Shown here: positions 23,270-32,783 of the stretch, one piece after another
Layout: each line of letters opens with the position of its first letter
Numbering within the stretch: the stretch's first letter is position 1
Origin: Isotricha intestinalis
Taxonomy: Eukaryota; Ciliophora; Litostomatea; Vestibuliferida; Isotrichidae
Direction: 5' to 3'
Length of the DNA: 40,620 bases
Assembly: GCA_023807065.1 (NCBI GenBank)
Contig: JAJJLU010000461.1
Span: 1 to 40,620 of the forward strand
Notes under the pieces: model-generated
Told to the model about the DNA's origin: nothing
Seen by the model: the letters and a program-made list of their open reading frames with translations, nothing else
Database searches by the model: none
Program-made: the position numbers and the translations under genes

Positions 23270-23862
23270 TTATTTTACATTATCGCTATAAAATTTTTCT
23301 GTATTATAATCATCAAAAATATTTTCATTTTGTTTAGTAAAAATATTATTATTATGTTTAGGAATATTATAACTTCTAGCTCTATAAAATTCATAATTTT
23401 GATTATTATTATTTTTTTTCTTAGGAAATAATTTCATTAATTGTTGACTTTTTTTATAATAATTTTCAACTCTTTTTTCAGAATCAATTTTTTCAGTACA
23501 AGAAGATTTTTTAGAATTAGTTTTATTATAATTTAATTGTTTTTTATTTTCATTTTTTCTATTTGAAAACTCACTATTTACTTCTCTTACAGTATCTAAT
23601 TTTTTTTTTGATATAAAATCTTCATTTTGCATTATTCTTTGATTTTCATTTAATTCATTTAAAGAAACTTCAAATTCATTTATTGAATTTTTTATTTCTG
23701 AACTTTTTCTTTCTTTTGTTTGATTTGTACCTTTTTTACTTATTAAATGTGAATAATCTTTATTTTGAAGAGACTCAATTTCAACTTTACAAAAAGTTTT
23801 TTTCTTTATAAAAATAATATTATTATTTTTACATTGTTTGATGGAGATAAGCAACAACCCAT
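23270..23862 (-). CDS. small N-terminally acylated protein, unknown; 29-base intron
   Basis: The open frame alone would suggest a start at 23857, but a better gene starts at 23862: exon 1 (23862-23833) encodes MGCCLSPSNN, a 29-base GT-AG intron follows (23832-23804), and exon 2 (23803-23270) continues KKTFCKVEIESLQ in phase. The protein has 187 residues. MGCCLS has Gly2 and Ser6 of the N-myristoylation consensus, plus Cys3 and Cys4 as palmitoylation sites, so membrane anchoring is likely. The rest is charged, Ser/Asn/Lys-rich and disordered, with a basic middle (KKSSCTEKIDSEKRV) and no catalytic motif. It diverges from eEF1B-gamma across 113 bases. The new start is well supported by the spliced frame; the function is unknown. 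Confidence 0.75.
23804..23832 (-). other. 29-base intron
   Basis: On the minus strand it begins GTAAAAATAAT and ends TTATAAAG. Its length is not a multiple of three, so exon 1 and exon 2 are in different raw frames and are joined only by splicing. It sits after codon 10. Confidence 0.75.
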
Positions 23863-23975
23863 CAAATTATTTTATTTAATTAGATTAATAATAAAGAAAC
23901 AAATAAATATTTTCAATATATAAAAATAACAAATATAATAAAATAATTTTAAAATATAATTATCATTTTAAAAAA
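23863..23975. promoter_or_regulatory. divergent promoter region
   Basis: This 113-base A/T spacer separates the MGCC-protein start (-) and the eEF1B-gamma start (+). Both genes carry an intron within their first ten codons. No motif is recognised. Confidence 0.4.
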
Positions 23976-25136
23976 ATGACTTCTAAAATGGTAAAATAAT
24001 AATAATAAAAAATATTAATTAACATTTTATAGAAATTAACAGGAGATATATATCATCAATCAACATTAGAAATTATTCACGTATTAAAAATATGTAATTG
24101 CGAATATGAAATAAATAATTTATCAAATAAAAGTGAAGATGAAAAAAATAAAATAGGAGAAAAAAGTCCAACATTAACAATTCCATTTTTAGAAACAGAA
24201 GAAGGAATAATATCAGAATCAAAAGCAATAGAAAATTATATTTGTGAAATATATAAACCTGAATTATTAGGGAAAAATTCTTTAGAAAAAAGTTTAATTC
24301 ATCAATGGATTGATTTTGTATCAATTGATATAAATAATAATTTAAAAAATGTTATTTATCCTATTTTCGGTTGGGAAAAATTTAATAAAGAAAATAATAA
24401 GAAATCTTCTAATTATTTAGAAAATCAATTAAAAATTTTAGATAATCATTTAAAAGGAAAAAAATATTTTATGGGAAATCATCTTACTCTTGCTGATATT
24501 ATTATATTTAGATTTTTAAGACTTTTAATGATTACTGTTTATTCTGAAACACAAAGAAAATCCTTTTTAAATAATTTAACTCTATGGTTTATTAATATTA
24601 TGAAAAGTAAAGAAGCAATTGAAGTTTATGGAAGAACTATTTTATGTAAAGAAACAATTAAACCTTTTATTGAAGAAGAAAAAAATAATTTTGATTTAAA
24701 TATATTTAAAAATAATTTTATTTTAACAGATAATAAAGATGAAATTATTGACAATTTTTTAAATGATTTTAATAAAGAAAATTATTCTTTTTGGTATTTA
24801 GAATATAATAATCTTCCAAATGAATGTAAAGTTCTTTTTAAAACTTGTAATTTGAAAAATTTTATTCTTCAAAAATTAGAAGATTTTAGAAAAAAATGTT
24901 TTGGAGTTTTTGGAGTTTATGAAAATAAAAATGATTATAAAATTAATGGAGTTTGGATGTGGAAAGGTAATGATATTCCTTTTGAAATTAAAAATTGTGA
25001 TTATTATGATTTTTTAATCATTCAAAAATTAAATGTTTATAAAGATAAAAAATTCATTTATGATTTTTGGACTCATCTATCTATTGGAGATATTGTTAAT
25101 GGAAAAAAAGTCGTTGATGTTTCTTATTTTAGATAA
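23976..25136 (+). CDS. translation elongation factor eEF1B gamma subunit
   Basis: The gene is split by a 42-base intron after codon 5. Exon 1 (23976-23990) gives MTSKM and exon 2 (24033-25136) continues KLTGDIYHQSTLEIIHVLK, for 372 residues. Residues about 1-85 are a GST-like N-domain (PTLTIPFLETEEGIISESKA with the SxAI turn), about 95-210 a GST C-domain (MGNHLTLADIIIFRFLR), and 258-372 the EF1G C-terminal domain: FWYLEYNNLP, CNLKNFILQKLEDFRKKCFG, FGVYENKNDYKINGVWMWKG and the final SIGDIVNGKKVVDVSYFR. The subunit anchors the eEF1B exchange complex that reloads eEF1A with GTP. It is shorter than animal forms (about 437), mainly in the linker. Assignment is secure. Confidence 0.93.
23991..24032 (+). 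other. 42-base intron in the eEF1B-gamma gene
   Basis: It begins GTAAAATAATAATAATAA and ends CATTTTATAG. Its length is a multiple of three, but it holds in-frame TAA codons, so it must be removed. It lies in phase 0 after the fifth codon. Removal gives the complete GST domain start. Confidence 0.9.
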
Positions 25137-25234
25137 ATTTAAATTTTTTTTTTGGGTTTTTATTTAAAAATTTATTTTTTTTCTTTCAAAATATTTTAAA
25201 ATTTTTTTATTTTTTTTTTTGTTAATTTTTTTTA

Positions 25235-26509
25235 ATGAAATATTTAAATTTTTTAAGGTTTAGTGGTTTATTTGATTTTATTTTGATTACTTTTATTCCT
25301 TTTGAAAAATGTTCAAGTGATAAAGTTATTCTTATATTTTTATCCTTACTATTGTTTATTTTCCAAGAATATAACATTTTATCGGAAATTGAAAAAAAAA
25401 TTAAAACTTCATATATATTATTTATTATATATGGAATAGTTAATATTTATTTCCCAGAAAATCGATTAGTATTAAAGAAAATATGTATTTTTATTCTTTC
25501 TTTTTTAGCATTTGATTTTGAACTTAAAAAGTATAAAAATAAATATTAATATTATAGATTGTTAATTGGTAGTAAATTAATTTTATCTTCAATTGTTTTA
25601 AATAATTATCTATATTATAATTCTGTTCAAATAAGTTTTAATCCTCATTTATTAATTATAAATATTATTTTTTCTCATATATCTATTTTATATTGTATTA
25701 AAAGTTATTTGACTAAAAGAAATTATTTAGATATAATAAGTTTTATAATTCAAATAATTCATCATTCAAATTATCTTTATAAAATAAATCTTTATAATTA
25801 TATTTTTACATTATTGAAATTATTTTTTGAAAGAAAAACCCTTTTAACAGTTATTTCATGGATAATAATATTAATAGTATATTTTATCATAGATTCAATA
25901 TATTTAAATCACTTAAAAATTAAATTAATAATAAAAAGAAAATTTTTTCATTTTTTATCATGTTTAATATATATTCCAGCAATTTATATAATACCAAAAG
26001 AAACATTTAAATGTATAGTATTAATAGTACTTTATATTTTTATTATATTTGAAATTATAAGAAATTTACCTCATTTAGATAATTATTATATTAATTTAAT
26101 AAGTAATTATTTATTATCAAACATTGATAAAAGAGATGATTCTGAAATTATTTTAACTCATATATTTTTATTAACTGGTATATCTTCCAGTATTTTTTAT
26201 AATTTTAAAAATTATAATTATAATTATATTGGTATTTTAATTCTTGGTATTGGAGACTCAATGTGTTCGATTTTTGGTGTTTTATTTGGAAGAAATAAAA
26301 TATATTATCCTACTAATAAAACTCTTGAAGGAAGTTTAGCAGGTTTTTTAACTACTTGTTTTACTTTTTCAATTATTAAAAAACAATTATTGTTTTTTAA
26401 AGAAATTATTTTTATGATTTTTATTTTCCTTTATGAAGGATTCACACTTGAAATTGATAATTTGGTGTTACCTTTATTTGCCAATAATATTTTTTTAAAT
26501 TATAATTAA
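25235..26509 (+). CDS. dolichol kinase
   Basis: It makes dolichyl phosphate from dolichol and CTP in the ER membrane, supplying the lipid carrier for N-glycosylation. A 27-base intron (25531-25557) splits the frame. Spliced, the protein has 415 residues and many membrane helices. C-terminal signatures of DOLK/Sec59 are clear: RKFFHFLSCLIYIPAI (about 226), RDDSEIILTHIFLLTGIS (about 291), GIGDSMCSIFGVLFGR (about 330, the CTP-binding region) and NKTLEGSLAGF (about 352), then EIDNLVLPLF near the end. Without splicing, an in-frame TAA at 25547-25549 would cut the protein after 104 residues and leave a second piece lacking an ATG. Length is in the range of fungal and animal enzymes (about 520-540) but on the short side at the N-terminus. 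Assignment is secure. Confidence 0.9.
25531..25557 (+). other. 27-base intron in the dolichol kinase gene
   Basis: It begins GTATAAAAATAAAT and ends ATTATAG. It interrupts a Lys codon in phase 2 (AA|A), giving ELKK-LLIGSK. Length divisible by three with one in-frame TAA inside. It is the only intron seen here that is not near a start codon (codon 99). Confidence 0.88.
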
Positions 26510-26753
26510 TATATATTTTTAATCTATAGAAAATAATTATAAATTAAATTAGAATGAATGTGATTTATTTCAATTTTTTTTGAAAACTATATTAAAATCA
26601 AAGTCAACAAGTAAATTCTTTAAAAAATAAAATTATAAAATATGAATTAAAAAACATCAAAAATTAGTTTTAAAAAATAAAAAAAAAATAAAAAATCTAA
26701 TTCATTTATAAAAATAATAACCAAAAACTTTATATAACAAAAAACAAATAATT

Positions 26754-27500
26754 TTAATCATTACTTTCCATATTACTTTGAGCATTAGTAATAGCACAAA
26801 CAATATAAGCGAAAATGAAAAGAACACTAATAACAAAAATATAGAATAAATTTGTATTTTTTTTTCCAATACATTTACCAGTCCAAGGACAATGATGATC
26901 ATAACCTTCAACACAAATATTACAATCAAAGCAATGATTAGTTTTTTTTTCAATATTAACCCACATTTTGCATTCTCCACAAAATCTAAATTTACTTCTC
27001 GGTTCTCCAGTTCTTGAATCGAGATCGTGTTTGGGAAAACCAGGATTAATAAGGAAAATTATTGTATAACTTAGAAAATAAGTTAAGTAAATCATTATTC
27101 CTGAAATTTTAAAAAAAAAATGTAAATAAACCCAAAAATAAGAAAAAAAAAACATCATTCCAATTGATACAAAAGAACAAAAACATATATACATTGGCCA
27201 ATGTGGTCCTATTATTATTATTGGATCTCCATTTTTATTTCCAAAAAATGAAAATGTATTTCCTAATTTTTTATAATAATATGATTGATTCTCTATTGAT
27301 ATTGGATTTATTGTGTAAAAATCACTTGATGTTGTTATTACATCTTCTTTCTCTATTGTTATATTAGAAAATAAATCTTCATATTGATTCTCCTCTTCTG
27401 TACTTATTTTCTTATATTTTTCTAAATTTTTTGTCGATTTTGATAATGCTGATTGATTTGATATTTTATTTATTTTTTCTTTTTCTGGTTCTTTGTACAT
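26754..27500 (-). CDS. DHHC-type protein S-palmitoyltransferase, C-terminus short
   Basis: A 248-residue membrane enzyme that transfers palmitate to cysteines. The N-terminal 75 residues are acidic and cytosolic. Two helices follow (about 104-127 and 133-152), an NPG turn (152-154, like the family DPG), then the Cys-rich domain with CGEC, HCFDCNIC and the catalytic DHHC at 201-204 (DHHCPWTGKCIG). A third helix (about 218-238) follows and the protein ends ITNAQSNMESND. Family members normally have a fourth helix and a TTxE motif after this; both are missing. Two overlapping GT sites near the 3' end could produce other short tails, but none clearly supplies a standard fourth helix. The DHHC site is intact, so activity is possible. 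It diverges from the importin-like gene by 83 bases. Confidence 0.88.
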   Translation of the reverse strand: MYKEPEKEKINKISNQSALSKSTKNLEKYKKISTEEENQYEDLFSNITIEKEDVITTSSDFYTINPISIENQSYYYKKLGNTFSFFGNKNGDPIIIIGPHWPMYICFCSFVSIGMMFFFSYFWVYLHFFFKISGIMIYLTYFLSYTIIFLINPGFPKHDLDSRTGEPRSKFRFCGECKMWVNIEKKTNHCFDCNICVEGYDHHCPWTGKCIGKKNTNLFYIFVISVLFIFAYIVCAITNAQSNMESND

Positions 27501-27583
27501 TTTTTTTTGGAAATATTAATTTTTTTGATTTTTTTCTTTTTTTTTTAAGTTTAATTTAATTTTTTTTTCTAATTAAGTGGTTA
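27501..27583. promoter_or_regulatory. divergent promoter region
   Basis: This 83-base T-rich (plus strand) spacer is the shortest divergent spacer in the window. It separates starts at 27500 (-) and 27584 (+), so promoter elements must be very compact or overlap coding sequence. Confidence 0.35.
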
Positions 27584-29152
27584 ATGGAAATTCAGGATTT
27601 AAAAATTAATTTAAGGAAAGATAGTTTTAATTTCGGGAAATTTAATTTAAGGGATGATATTAATAATCACATTATTTTGAATGGTATTTCTCTTAGAAAA
27701 AATAAAGTTCAAAATATGCTTTTACAAAAGAGATTAAAGTTAATTTCTGAAGATGAAAATGATGATAAAGAAGAAAATTTATTAAAAACTTCAAATTTAG
27801 TAAGAATTTTTGAAATAAATGAAATAATAAATCATTTTGAAAATAAAGATATTTATAAAGATAAATTGTGTTTATTTCAATGTATTTATTCATTAAATAA
27901 ATCTTCTTCAAAAAATTTAAATTATATTAATGATATTATTTTATCAAATGATATTCATGAAGAACTTTTTAAAATTTTAAATAAATATTCAAATAACATT
28001 GATTATTTAGATAGATTAATAATAAAACATGGATTATTATTATTGAATAATTTATTTTATTTAAATAATAATCCAATTTTTAAATTTATTTTAAAAAATA
28101 ATTCAATAGAAATTTTAGTTAAATTTTTATATTTTAATGATATTGACATTTCATATCAAACAATTGATTTATTTATCCTTTTAATTTTAGAAAATGAGGA
28201 ATTTAAAAATAAATTAAATTCTCTTGGAATATTTGAAAAAATAGTTAAAATGGCAAAGAAAGAAAATTTAAGAGAAATTTATTTATATGATTGTTTAAAT
28301 TATATTCATCAAGTTATTTTATATGAAATAAAAAATACTAATTCAAAAATTGAAAACATTTCTTCTTGTATTAATGTTTTAATAAATTTAATTAAAAATC
28401 AAAAAGATGATAATTTAAAAAAAATATTAATCTCTTTATTACAAATTTCTTGTTATTTTAATGGTGTTGAATTAAAATTTGCTCAAAATGGATTTTATGA
28501 AATTATAAAAGATTTATTTAAAAAAAATAAAAATATGAAAATTATTATTTTATCTATTCAAATATTAATAAATTTAACAAATGAAGAAAGTTTTAATTGT
28601 AATAATTTAATTTCTTCAGATTTATTTTTAATAATTATTAAAATTTTTTTTCAAGATGAACCTAATCAAAGAATAGATTTAATAACAAATATTTGCCATT
28701 TATTTTTAAATTTATCTAAATTTGAATCTTTTTATGATTGGTTAAATAATAATATTAATGTTTACAATAAAATGATTTATTTCTTAGATTCTCTTTCTGA
28801 AAATACTTCTTTAACAATTTTATCTTGTTTTTTTTCATTTATAAAAAATTCAAATTCTTTTTCTAAAAATTATATTTTATATAATAAAATATATTACGAT
28901 AAATTGATTAATTTATTATCAAAAATAAATGATTTAACTTTATTAAAATCAATATTATGTATTTTAATAAATCAAATAAATATTATAGAACAAGGAGAAA
29001 ACATAAATTATATAAATTCATATATTAATTTTAATTATTTATTAGATATAATAAATAAATTATCATCCCCTGATAGCAAATTTAGCAAAGACAAAGAAAA
29101 TATAGTATTATTTGTAACATTAAAGAATTTAATTAAAAAATATTTATATTAA
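27584..29152 (+). CDS. importin-alpha-like armadillo protein, divergent
   Basis: A 522-residue protein. Residues about 35-55 (ISLRKNKVQNMLLQKRLKL) resemble the importin-beta-binding segment of importin alpha (LRK-x-KR...L-x-KRR), though it is less basic than usual. Armadillo-type helical repeats follow from about 70 to 515: LDRLIIKHGLLLLNNLFYLN, ISYQTIDLFILLILENEEFK and IILSIQILINLTNEESFNCN show the L-x-x-L-x-N-L pattern. The conserved W-x-x-x-N ladder of nuclear-signal-binding sites is not evident: in several repeats Trp is replaced, and only a few N remain. It may be a specialised or degenerate importin, or another armadillo protein such as an adaptor. Length matches importin alpha (about 520-540). 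The call is tentative. Confidence 0.55.
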   Translation: MEIQDLKINLRKDSFNFGKFNLRDDINNHIILNGISLRKNKVQNMLLQKRLKLISEDENDDKEENLLKTSNLVRIFEINEIINHFENKDIYKDKLCLFQCIYSLNKSSSKNLNYINDIILSNDIHEELFKILNKYSNNIDYLDRLIIKHGLLLLNNLFYLNNNPIFKFILKNNSIEILVKFLYFNDIDISYQTIDLFILLILENEEFKNKLNSLGIFEKIVKMAKKENLREIYLYDCLNYIHQVILYEIKNTNSKIENISSCINVLINLIKNQKDDNLKKILISLLQISCYFNGVELKFAQNGFYEIIKDLFKKNKNMKIIILSIQILINLTNEESFNCNNLISSDLFLIIIKIFFQDEPNQRIDLITNICHLFLNLSKFESFYDWLNNNINVYNKMIYFLDSLSENTSLTILSCFFSFIKNSNSFSKNYILYNKIYYDKLINLLSKINDLTLLKSILCILINQINIIEQGENINYINSYINFNYLLDIINKLSSPDSKFSKDKENIVLFVTLKNLIKKYLY

Positions 29153-29569
29153 AATAAATTAAATATAAATAATTATAATAAACAATTATAAAAGTTTTAC
29201 AAAAGAAAAAAATAATAAAATTAAAAAAAAGAAGAAAAAGTTTGTTAATCACTTTCAATTGAGCAAATAATAGAAATATAAATATTAATTTATAATATTC
29301 TTTTTTAATAATCTTTAAATAAATAAAATAAAGATAATTACTTAAAATAAAAAATAATTATATTTATGATTTATAGAATATAAAATTAAATTCTTGAGAA
29401 TATATTTTTTTTTCTAAATTTTTTAAATTTTTTTTAAAATAAAACTGATTGGTGTATATTAATCTCTTTAAAAAAAAATAAAAAATAAAAAAACATAAAA
29501 AAAACAAATTAAAATAATCATTCAAAACTAAGAAGTAAAATAAAATATATTCTTTTTTAAATATAATTA
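29153..29569. other. 417-base A/T spacer with no recognised feature
   Basis: It lies between the importin-like gene and the kinase gene, both plus strand, so it should hold the 3' end of one and the promoter of the other. It has many stops in every plus frame. One minus-strand frame (29364-29666) stays open, but it is hydrophobic and overlaps the kinase start, so I do not call it a gene. No tRNA-like or structured RNA is visible. Confidence 0.5.
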
Positions 29570-32569
29570 ATGGGAGCATGTCCAAAATCATGTAATCAAG
29601 TTCAATTTTGTATAAATGGAAATACAATAGATGTTCCTGATAAAATAAAAGAAGATTCAGATTCAATTAATAATGAAGATTATCAAAATGAAGAAAATGA
29701 TATAATAGAAGAAATGCAATGCTCTTCAAAAAATTATGAAAGACAAAATAAATTAAATATTATTCATTCATTTAAAAAAAAAATAACAACAGAAACTTTT
29801 TTAAGAGCAAAAACAGGTAAAAAGAAAAATAGTACTTTATTAAAATTACATACTTCTCTTTATATACATAATCCAAAAAAGAAAAATAATAAATGTGTTG
29901 CTAAAGAAATATCAAGAGCAAGTACAAAAATGAATACAAATATAAATACTTTAATAAGTAAAAATATAGAAAATCTAAATAATTTAAATATAGAAAATGA
30001 AGAAATAAAGAAAGAAGAATCAAAATTTGTAAGAATGAATTCTACAATAAATAAAATAGAAAATAATAAACAAAATGAAAATCAATTAAATATAATTTGT
30101 GATGAAATATATAATAGCGTTTATAATAATGTAGTAATAAAAAATAATATGAATGAATATGATACAATGTTAATAACTGAAGTTATGGTTGAATATGAAA
30201 TTGAAAGTGGAATTGATATATTTGAACAAGGAGAAATTGGTAATTGCTTATTTATTATTAAAAAAGGACAAATTGAAATTTTTGACAAAGTAAATGATAA
30301 AAAAGTTATTTTAAATCAAAATAATTTTTTTGGTGGAATTTGTTTAGTTGGAAATAATATTCAAAGAAGATATAGTGCTAAATCTATCACTGAAGTTAAT
30401 TTATATGTTATTAATAAAGAATTATTTGATGAAATTGTTTTTAATCTAAATAAAAAAAAAAAAATTAAAACTATTAATAGTAATTATATTAGACAAATTC
30501 CAGTTTTTCAATTTTTAAATATTGAAGATATTCAATTATTATGTAAAATGTGTTTTATATTAAAAGAAGATGAACATTATTTAGAAAAAAAAGATAAAAA
30601 TTATATTGATTTATCTGATTTTTTTAGATTAGATATTTCTTATTTTTATGATTATACTTATTTAAAAATAAATTTATCAGAAAAAGAAGAAAATATAAGT
30701 AATTTTAATAATAAGAAAAAAATATTATTAATACCTCTTTATTCTTTTGTTGAAGTTTTAGGAATAGATTATAAAAATGAAATATTATTTGAAATATTTC
30801 AAAATTCAATTTCATCATCGGAAACAATAATGAAATTATTTAAGAAAAACCAAATAAAAACATGTTTCCAATTATTTAAATTAAAGAAGATGAAAAAGAA
30901 TTCAATGATAAAATTAGCTAATAAAAATAGTATATATTTATTATTAACAGGTAAATTTGTATTAGTTTCAACAATAAATTCAAGTGCAATTCAAAAATTA
31001 GAATCATTAACAGTTATAGACTCAAATTTATTTAGACAATATACAAATCTTTTTTTTTCAGTTTCTTCAATATTATTAGAATGTCCAATAGATAATTTAC
31101 AAATGAAATCTAAAGAAGTTAATTCTCAATATAATTAAACAGTTTCAAATTTAAGTAAAATTGAATTTTTAAATCAATTAAGTGAAGAAGAAATTATTTC
31201 TATTTCTTCTATGATTACTGAATTTAATTATAATAAAGGTGATATTATTATTAGTCAAAATGTTCCTTGTGTTACTTTTTTTTTATTAGTTAAAGGAGAA
31301 GTTGAACATAGAAATAAAAAAAATATTTGTTTAAGAACTTATTCTGCGGGAAATTGCTTTGGAGAAATTTTTTTATTAGATGAAGATTCTGAATATTCTA
31401 ATAGTTATATTATTGCTGTTACTGATAAAGTTATTACTTATGAAATTTCAAAAGAAAATTTTTTTAATTTATTACAAAATCCAAAATTAAATGATTTTAT
31501 TAAAAATAAAATTTCATTAGAAGATAAATCTATTAATCTTGAAGATTTATATTATTTATCTTTTTTAGGAAAAGGAAAATATGGAAATGTTTTTCTTGTC
31601 CATAATACAATATCATTATATGCAATAAAAGCAATATCTAAAGTAGCAGCAGAAAAGCAAAAAAATGGAATTCAATTTTTATTAAATGAAAAGAAAATAT
31701 TAACATCATTAAATCATCCATTTGTGATAAAATTAGTAAAAACAATGAAAAATAATTTATGGTGTTTTTTTTTAATGGAATATTCAACAGGGAAAAATTT
31801 AGAAAATGTATTAGAACATAGGAAGAAATATTATAATATATATGAGACTCAATTTTATGGAGGAAGTATATTTTTAATAGTACAATATTTGAATAAAATG
31901 GGAATAATTCATAGAGATATAAAGCCTTCAAATATAATGGTAGATGAGACAGGATATTTAAAAATGATAGATTTTGGAGCTGCTAAAAAAATAGATAAAA
32001 ATTATACTAATACTATTATTGGAACTCCATTTTTTATGGCTCCTGAAGTTTTAAATGGAAGTTCTTATAATTATTCTTGTGATTATTTTTCTGTAGGTGT
32101 TATTCTTTATTATTTATATTATGGAAAATATCCTTTTGGACATGGTATTAATGATGCCTTTAGAATTTATAAAGAAATTTTAAATAAGAAATTGTCTTTT
32201 GATGGTTTAGAAAAACAAAATGTTGAATTGAATAATTTATTAACTATTTTATTACTTAAAAATCCTTCTGAAAGATGTGTTAATTTTGAAGTTATTAAGC
32301 ATCATAATTTTTATCATGGTTTTGATTGGGATAAATTATTTATTAAGAAATTAAAAGCTCCTATTATTCCTGAAAAAAGCAATAAATATGGTCCTGATTG
32401 TTTAAGAAATACTTTCACTCCTTTTAATTCTTTTATTGAAAATGAAAAAGCTCTTGAAACTTATAAATATTTATCTTCTAGAATTGAATTTCAAGACCCT
32501 TTGAGTGGTGATAATATGATGAATTTATCTGATATGATGAAAAATAAAAATTGGTTTGAAGAATTTTAA
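29570..32569 (+). CDS. cGMP-dependent protein kinase-like gene interrupted by an in-frame TAA
   Basis: One frame from 29570 to 32569 has a single in-frame TAA (31136-31138, codon 523) and would give about 999 residues. The N-terminus MGACPKSC suits acylation, as in alveolate PKGs. The first cyclic-nucleotide-binding domain lies at about 195-290 and further CNB-type segments follow. The last CNB (around 548-640, FGEIFLLDEDSEYSNSY) straddles the region just after the TAA. The Ser/Thr kinase domain lies at about 660-910, with the Gly loop LGKGKYGNVF, Lys687, HRDIKPSN with Asp783, DFG with Asp801 and GTPFFMAPE, so it looks catalytically intact. The phosphate-binding cassettes are altered: FGG instead of FGE in the first, and no Arg in the last. 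cGMP binding is therefore uncertain. The TAA could be a real stop, a rare unrecognised intron, readthrough or an error. Confidence 0.8.
31136..31138 (+). other. single in-frame TAA inside the kinase gene
   Basis: The codon follows NSQYN and is followed in the same frame by TVSNLSKIEFLNQLSEEEII, the normal lead-in of a CNB domain. The next ATG is at 31211, inside that CNB domain, so a protein started there would lack its first helix. The nearby GT at 31118 does not pair with any AG to give an in-frame removal. A 60-base GT-AG candidate (31083-31142) would, but it removes normal-looking coding sequence. Confidence 0.85.
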
Positions 32570-32783
32570 AAAATCAATATTGTTTTATAAAGTGTTATAT
32601 TATATTTTATTCTGTAAATTTTTATTAAATAATATGAATATGATATTCTTTAATTTTAAAATAAAATGTAGAAATTATTTTTTTTAATATATAGATTGTT
32701 TTATTTAATTATATGGAAATTTTTTTTAATATTTTTTTCTTTTAATCTAATAATAAAATATATTTTATATAAATTAAAAAAAT

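Noticed and set aside
24073..24324. Minus-strand open frame within the eEF1B-gamma gene.
   Set aside because: It is the antisense of the GST domain, rich in Leu and Phe, with no independent signal.
26702..26980. Second minus-strand frame overlapping the DHHC gene.
   Set aside because: It is a shadow of the Cys-rich domain and third helix; only its last residues may matter if a micro-intron exists.
29364..29666. Minus-strand open frame of 100 codons in front of the kinase gene.
   Set aside because: It overlaps the kinase start on the other strand, has a hydrophobic composition expected from A-rich antisense, and shows no family.
31083..31142. A 60-base GT-AG intron that would remove the TAA in the kinase gene and keep the frame.
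   Set aside because: It is longer than the introns seen elsewhere, starts GTCCAA unlike the others (GTA or GTT), and would delete normal-looking coding sequence. Kept only as a possibility.
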